Assembly (NCBI GenBank): GCA_934617135.1 | Contig: CAKTUC010000060.1 | Coordinates: 1 to 8,103, forward strand | DNA: 8,103 nucleotides | Origin: an uncultured Collinsella sp. | Lineage (GTDB): Bacteria > Actinomycetota > Coriobacteriia > Coriobacteriales > Coriobacteriaceae | Direction of reading: 5' to 3' | Program-made: the position numbers and the translations under genes | Shown: positions 5,967-8,103 of the stretch, piece after piece | Layout: each line of letters starts with the position of its first letter | Position numbering within the stretch: the first letter of the stretch is position 1 | The notes under the pieces: model-generated | The model's input: only the letters and a program-made list of their open reading frames with translations | Told to the model about the DNA's origin: nothing | Databases searched by the model: none

Positions 5967-6026
5967 GCGCTTCTGAGAAGTAGCTAATTTGGGACGGGGC
6001 TAAAAAGACTACTTTGATATCTTGGG

Positions 6027-6093
6027 AGTTGCGGTGGAATAGTTCCTATTTTTGCCGTTTACCAGCACAAACAGGAACTATTTCACCGCAACT
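6027..6093. repeat. 21-bp inverted repeat
   Basis: 6027-6047 (AGTTGCGGTGGAATAGTTCCT) is complementary to 6073-6093 with a single position that becomes a G.U pair in RNA. The 25-nt loop has no obvious product. The base of the left arm can pair alternatively with CAACTCCCA at 6101-6109. Confidence 0.85.
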
Positions 6094-6103
6094 TATATGC
6101 CAA

Positions 6104-6202
6104 CTCCCACATTTTTCGAGGGAAAAACGTGGTTATCTCCCACATTATTCGATGGAAAAACGTGGTTTACTCCCACATTTTCCGAAGGAAACGCTTGGAC
6201 GG
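6104..6202. repeat. Three tandem 33-bp hairpin units
   Basis: Units start at 6104, 6137 and 6170. Each opens with CTCCCACATT, followed by a short stem of the form TTTTC-GAG-GGAAAA; units 1 and 2 end in ACGTGGTT. In these two, CCAC and GTGG close the hairpin. Unit 3 is diverged (GGAAACGCTTGG). The 33-bp period leaves every frame open, so small repeat-containing ORFs here are expected by structure alone. Confidence 0.85.
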
Positions 6203-6271
6203 CCCAACCTATATCGACTCAAGGACTGTCCCAAGCTGCCGGCAGAAAAGGAACGTCCCTAAGTGCCGCTT

Positions 6272-7273
6272 TTAGAGGGTACTGAGGTTTGGGGTCCAGG
6301 TGATGGTGGGGGCTTCGCCGTCGAGAACCTCGTTGATGGTAGCGGCCATGCCGGCGAGCAGGCTGTTCTCGCTCACGGTAAGCGCCCTGTAGCCACCGGC
6401 GCGCATGAGCTCGCGAATCACCACGGCACCTGCCAAGATCACGCCCGCGCGCTTGGGTTGCACACCCGGCAACGCGGCGATGCCCGCAACATCCAGCGCG
6501 GACATGCGCTCGATGGCGGCCGAAACCTGCTCCAGCGAAAGCTCGCGCAGGTGCACAAAGCTCGAATCATACGGCTCCAGCTCGTGAACGAGCGCCACGA
6601 GCGTGGTGACGGTGCCACCCACCGCGACCAAGCGCTCGGCGCGCTCAAAATTGCTCGGCAGGCCCTCAAAATAGGCAGCGAACTGCTCGCCCGCCCAGTT
6701 GGCGGCGGCAGCAAGCTCGCCGTCCGCAGGCGGCAGTGCCGAGAAAAACCGCTCCGTCACGCGGCGGCAGCCAATGTCCAGCGAACGCGTGCCCTCCAGC
6801 GCAAAGGCCCCACGCTCCGGTGCGTACACGCCCGTTGCGAGTTCCGTGGAACCGCCGCCCGAATCCGCGACAATAATGCGCTCACCTGCAAAGTCGTGCG
6901 CCACGCCAAAAAACGTCAGGCGCGCCTCGACCTCGCCCGGAATCACCTGTGGTTCGAGCCCCAGCTCGCGCAGGCCGTCCAGCAGCAGGGCGGCATTGGA
7001 CGCATCGCGCGCGGCACTCGTGCACGTGGTGCAGATGCACACGGCCCCAAAGGCACGCGCCTCGTCCACAAACATGCGGCATGCGGCAAGCACGCGCTCG
7101 ACTGCCGCCTCGCAAAAGCGCCCCGTCGCATCCACGCCCTCGCCCAAGTCGGTAATCTCGGTATGTTTGGACGATTCCACAATCGCCCCAGCCTCGACCT
7201 GCGCCAACACCAGCCGCGACGACACCGTTCCCAGGTCGATCGCCGCCACCTTATATCGTTTGCAATTCGTCAT
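6272..7273 (-). CDS. ppx: Ppx/GppA-family exopolyphosphatase / pppGpp phosphohydrolase
   Basis: The 333-residue cytosolic protein has the ASKHA fold of exopolyphosphatases. It shows phosphate-1 motif AAIDLGTVSSRLVLA (D13, S18, R20), TTCTSAARDASN at 82-93, and IPGEVEARL (E114, E116), the position of the catalytic glutamate. Phosphate-2 is DSGGGSTEL (D137, G139-G141, E144), and the adenosine-like site is VAVGGTVTT at 216-224. It would hydrolyse terminal phosphates of polyphosphate and/or pppGpp; sequence does not separate the two. The length suits the short Ppx type without a C-terminal HD domain. The family's usual N in DxGxNS is V17 here. The ATG has GGAGGGG (7282-7288) 8 bases upstream and follows the DivIC-like gene by 20 bp, so the two form an operon, as in other Actinobacteria. 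Confidence 0.92.
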   Translation of the reverse strand: MTNCKRYKVAAIDLGTVSSRLVLAQVEAGAIVESSKHTEITDLGEGVDATGRFCEAAVERVLAACRMFVDEARAFGAVCICTTCTSAARDASNAALLLDGLRELGLEPQVIPGEVEARLTFFGVAHDFAGERIIVADSGGGSTELATGVYAPERGAFALEGTRSLDIGCRRVTERFFSALPPADGELAAAANWAGEQFAAYFEGLPSNFERAERLVAVGGTVTTLVALVHELEPYDSSFVHLRELSLEQVSAAIERMSALDVAGIAALPGVQPKRAGVILAGAVVIRELMRAGGYRALTVSENSLLAGMAATINEVLDGEAPTITWTPNLSTL

Positions 7274-7293
7274 TGCGGGCTCCCCTCCGGGCG

Positions 7294-8052
7294 CTACTCG
7301 CCGCTGGACGCGACCGTCTGACCCTCGACGCCGTTAAACCCAAACAGCATATCGAGCGTCTGAATGTACCACGGCGCGTCCTTGCCGACTTCCTCGATCT
7401 CCTTGGCCACTTCGCTGGCCTTCTTGGCATTCGACGACTTCTTGTCAGACGAGCCCGAATCGTCGTCCAGGCCCAGCACGTCGATCTTGGTCTCACCGGG
7501 CATTACCAAGCCCAGGTCCTCGGTCGCCGCATCCTTAATGCCCTCCTCCGAGAGCAGCTTGTCGACGCTTTTTTGCAGCTCGTCATTGTATTGCTCGCGA
7601 ATCTCGACCTGCTTGGCCAAAATGTCGCTCGAGCGCTTGGCCACGTACAGGTCGCGCACGGGGAAATACAGGCTCACGAGCGCCAGGGCCACGACGATAC
7701 CAATGAACAGCCCTCGCTGGGGTCCGTGGGTAAAGTCGTAAATCGCCTTGACCACTGCGTTGTCGTTGGCGTAGTGCATAAAGTCCGAGCCCGAAAGACG
7801 GCTCGACGGCCTGCTCGACCTATCGCGCTCCTGAGCCGTGGGGCGCGATGCATGCGCCGAGCGCGAGGGGCGCACCGGACCGTCTGCCGAGGTATTCATT
7901 TGAGCATTAGAACGCGAGGCACCTGCCGCACGATGCGCAGGACGGGCGGCGCCACCATAATCGGACCCACCGAGCTGCACCGTATGCGCGCGGCGAGGCG
8001 CCGGCTCGCGCGAACTGGCGGAATAATACCTGTTGTCGTAAATCTGATCCAT
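7294..8052 (-). CDS. DivIC/FtsB-family septum formation initiator protein
   Basis: The 252-residue bitopic membrane protein has a long, disordered, Arg/Ser/Ala-rich cytosolic N-terminus (1-90). One transmembrane segment follows at about 114-132 (LFIGIVVALALVSLYFPV). Next come a coiled coil (about 134-168) and the DivIC box EEGIKDAATEDLGLVMPGE (169-187). The tail (195-252) is acidic then lysine-rich. FtsB/DivIC proteins join FtsL and FtsQ/DivIB in the divisome; the coiled coil would lie outside the membrane. The extended N- and C-termini are longer than in the classical ~100-residue proteins, as often seen in Actinobacteria. The ATG is preceded by AAGGCG (8056-8061). A TATAAC -10-like box lies at 8096-8101. 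It is the first gene before Ppx, matching the Rv1024-Rv1026 order but lacking the DUF501 gene between. Confidence 0.88.
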   Translation of the reverse strand: MDQIYDNRYYSASSREPAPRRAHTVQLGGSDYGGAARPAHRAAGASRSNAQMNTSADGPVRPSRSAHASRPTAQERDRSSRPSSRLSGSDFMHYANDNAVVKAIYDFTHGPQRGLFIGIVVALALVSLYFPVRDLYVAKRSSDILAKQVEIREQYNDELQKSVDKLLSEEGIKDAATEDLGLVMPGETKIDVLGLDDDSGSSDKKSSNAKKASEVAKEIEEVGKDAPWYIQTLDMLFGFNGVEGQTVASSGE

Positions 8053-8095
8053 GTGCGCCTTGTGCGGTTGAGGTTTGTTTGCGCTAAGTCCTTTA

Positions 8096-8101
8096 GTTAT
8101 A
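8096..8101 (-). promoter_or_regulatory. Possible -10 box of the DivIC-like/Ppx operon
   Basis: On the minus strand TATAAC lies 43 bp before the ATG. Any -35 would fall beyond the window edge, so the call is tentative; transcription may also come from an upstream gene such as eno. Confidence 0.3.
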
Positions 8102-8103
8102 GC

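Larger units (their letters stand above)
5976..6271. other. Non-coding repeat region between tRNA-Leu and the Ppx operon
   Basis: This AT-richer stretch between the tRNA unit and the convergent Ppx operon has no credible gene. It contains a 21-bp inverted repeat (6027-6093) and three 33-bp tandem hairpin units (6104-6202). A GCCCCG/CGGGGC hairpin followed by TAAAAA overlaps its left edge (5962-6006), and the perfect palindrome CTGCCGGCAG lies near 6236-6245. No U-tract terminator for the Ppx operon is obvious. Confidence 0.6.

Noticed and set aside
5697..5987. ORF through tRNA-Leu and the hairpin cluster
   Set aside because: It is read out of a tRNA and palindromic DNA. The RRDSNPRG-like peptide is a known kind of artefact from T-arm sequence.
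6104..6202. CRISPR array
   Set aside because: Units are contiguous, with no unique spacers, and there are no cas genes.
6014..6285. Small ORFs with 11-residue repeats
   Set aside because: The peptide repeats follow from the 33-bp DNA period and appear in two frames at once; no ribosome site supports either.
6263..7321. 352-codon plus-strand ORF
   Set aside because: It lies antisense to the Ppx gene, whose motifs and ribosome site are clear. Its composition (Arg/His/Ala-rich) is typical of a reverse-frame shadow in GC-rich DNA.

Overview
The window is high-GC bacterial DNA with ordinary bacterial gene spacing and Shine-Dalgarno sites. It most likely comes from a gut actinobacterium of the class Coriobacteriia. 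Collinsella is my best guess from overall gene style and from the dispersed palindromic repeats; no single marker gene proves it. The DivIC-like plus Ppx/GppA pair at the right end is an actinobacterial arrangement, seen in Mycobacterium as Rv1024 to Rv1026.

Layout, left to right: (1) a partial copy of a dispersed repeat (1-100), then a minus-strand calcineurin-like phosphoesterase (140-901). (2) A 384-bp divergent intergenic region with a good promoter driving a plus-strand operon: a UBA-like/DUF4342 membrane protein, an OmpR-type response regulator and a membrane histidine kinase (1286-3899). (3) A 192-bp palindromic element (3914-4105) related to the one at the left edge, followed by a strong bidirectional terminator (4136-4173). 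(4) A minus-strand two-gene unit: a galactitol-type PTS EIIB and a VOC-fold protein (4198-4871). (5) A divergent promoter region and a membrane-anchored TPR-like protein (5036-5659). (6) tRNA-Leu(UAA) with its terminator (5691-5825). (7) About 445 bp of non-coding, repeat-rich DNA (5828-6271) made of several distinct hairpin families. (8) A minus-strand operon of a DivIC/FtsB-like protein and a Ppx/GppA phosphatase (6272-8052).

The two-component operon is compact: an 18-bp gap, then a 17-bp overlap. The small UBA-like/DUF4342 protein is therefore probably co-expressed with the sensor and regulator. The EIIB/VOC pair has no EIIA or EIIC in view, so it would have to work with subunits encoded elsewhere. 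I see no defence system, prophage, transposase or CRISPR array. The least ordinary content is the non-coding DNA: the composite palindrome after the kinase, a 13-bp duplication of the tRNA-Leu 3' end bracketing a hairpin-rich insert, a 21-bp inverted repeat with an alternative pairing partner, and three tandem 33-bp hairpin units.
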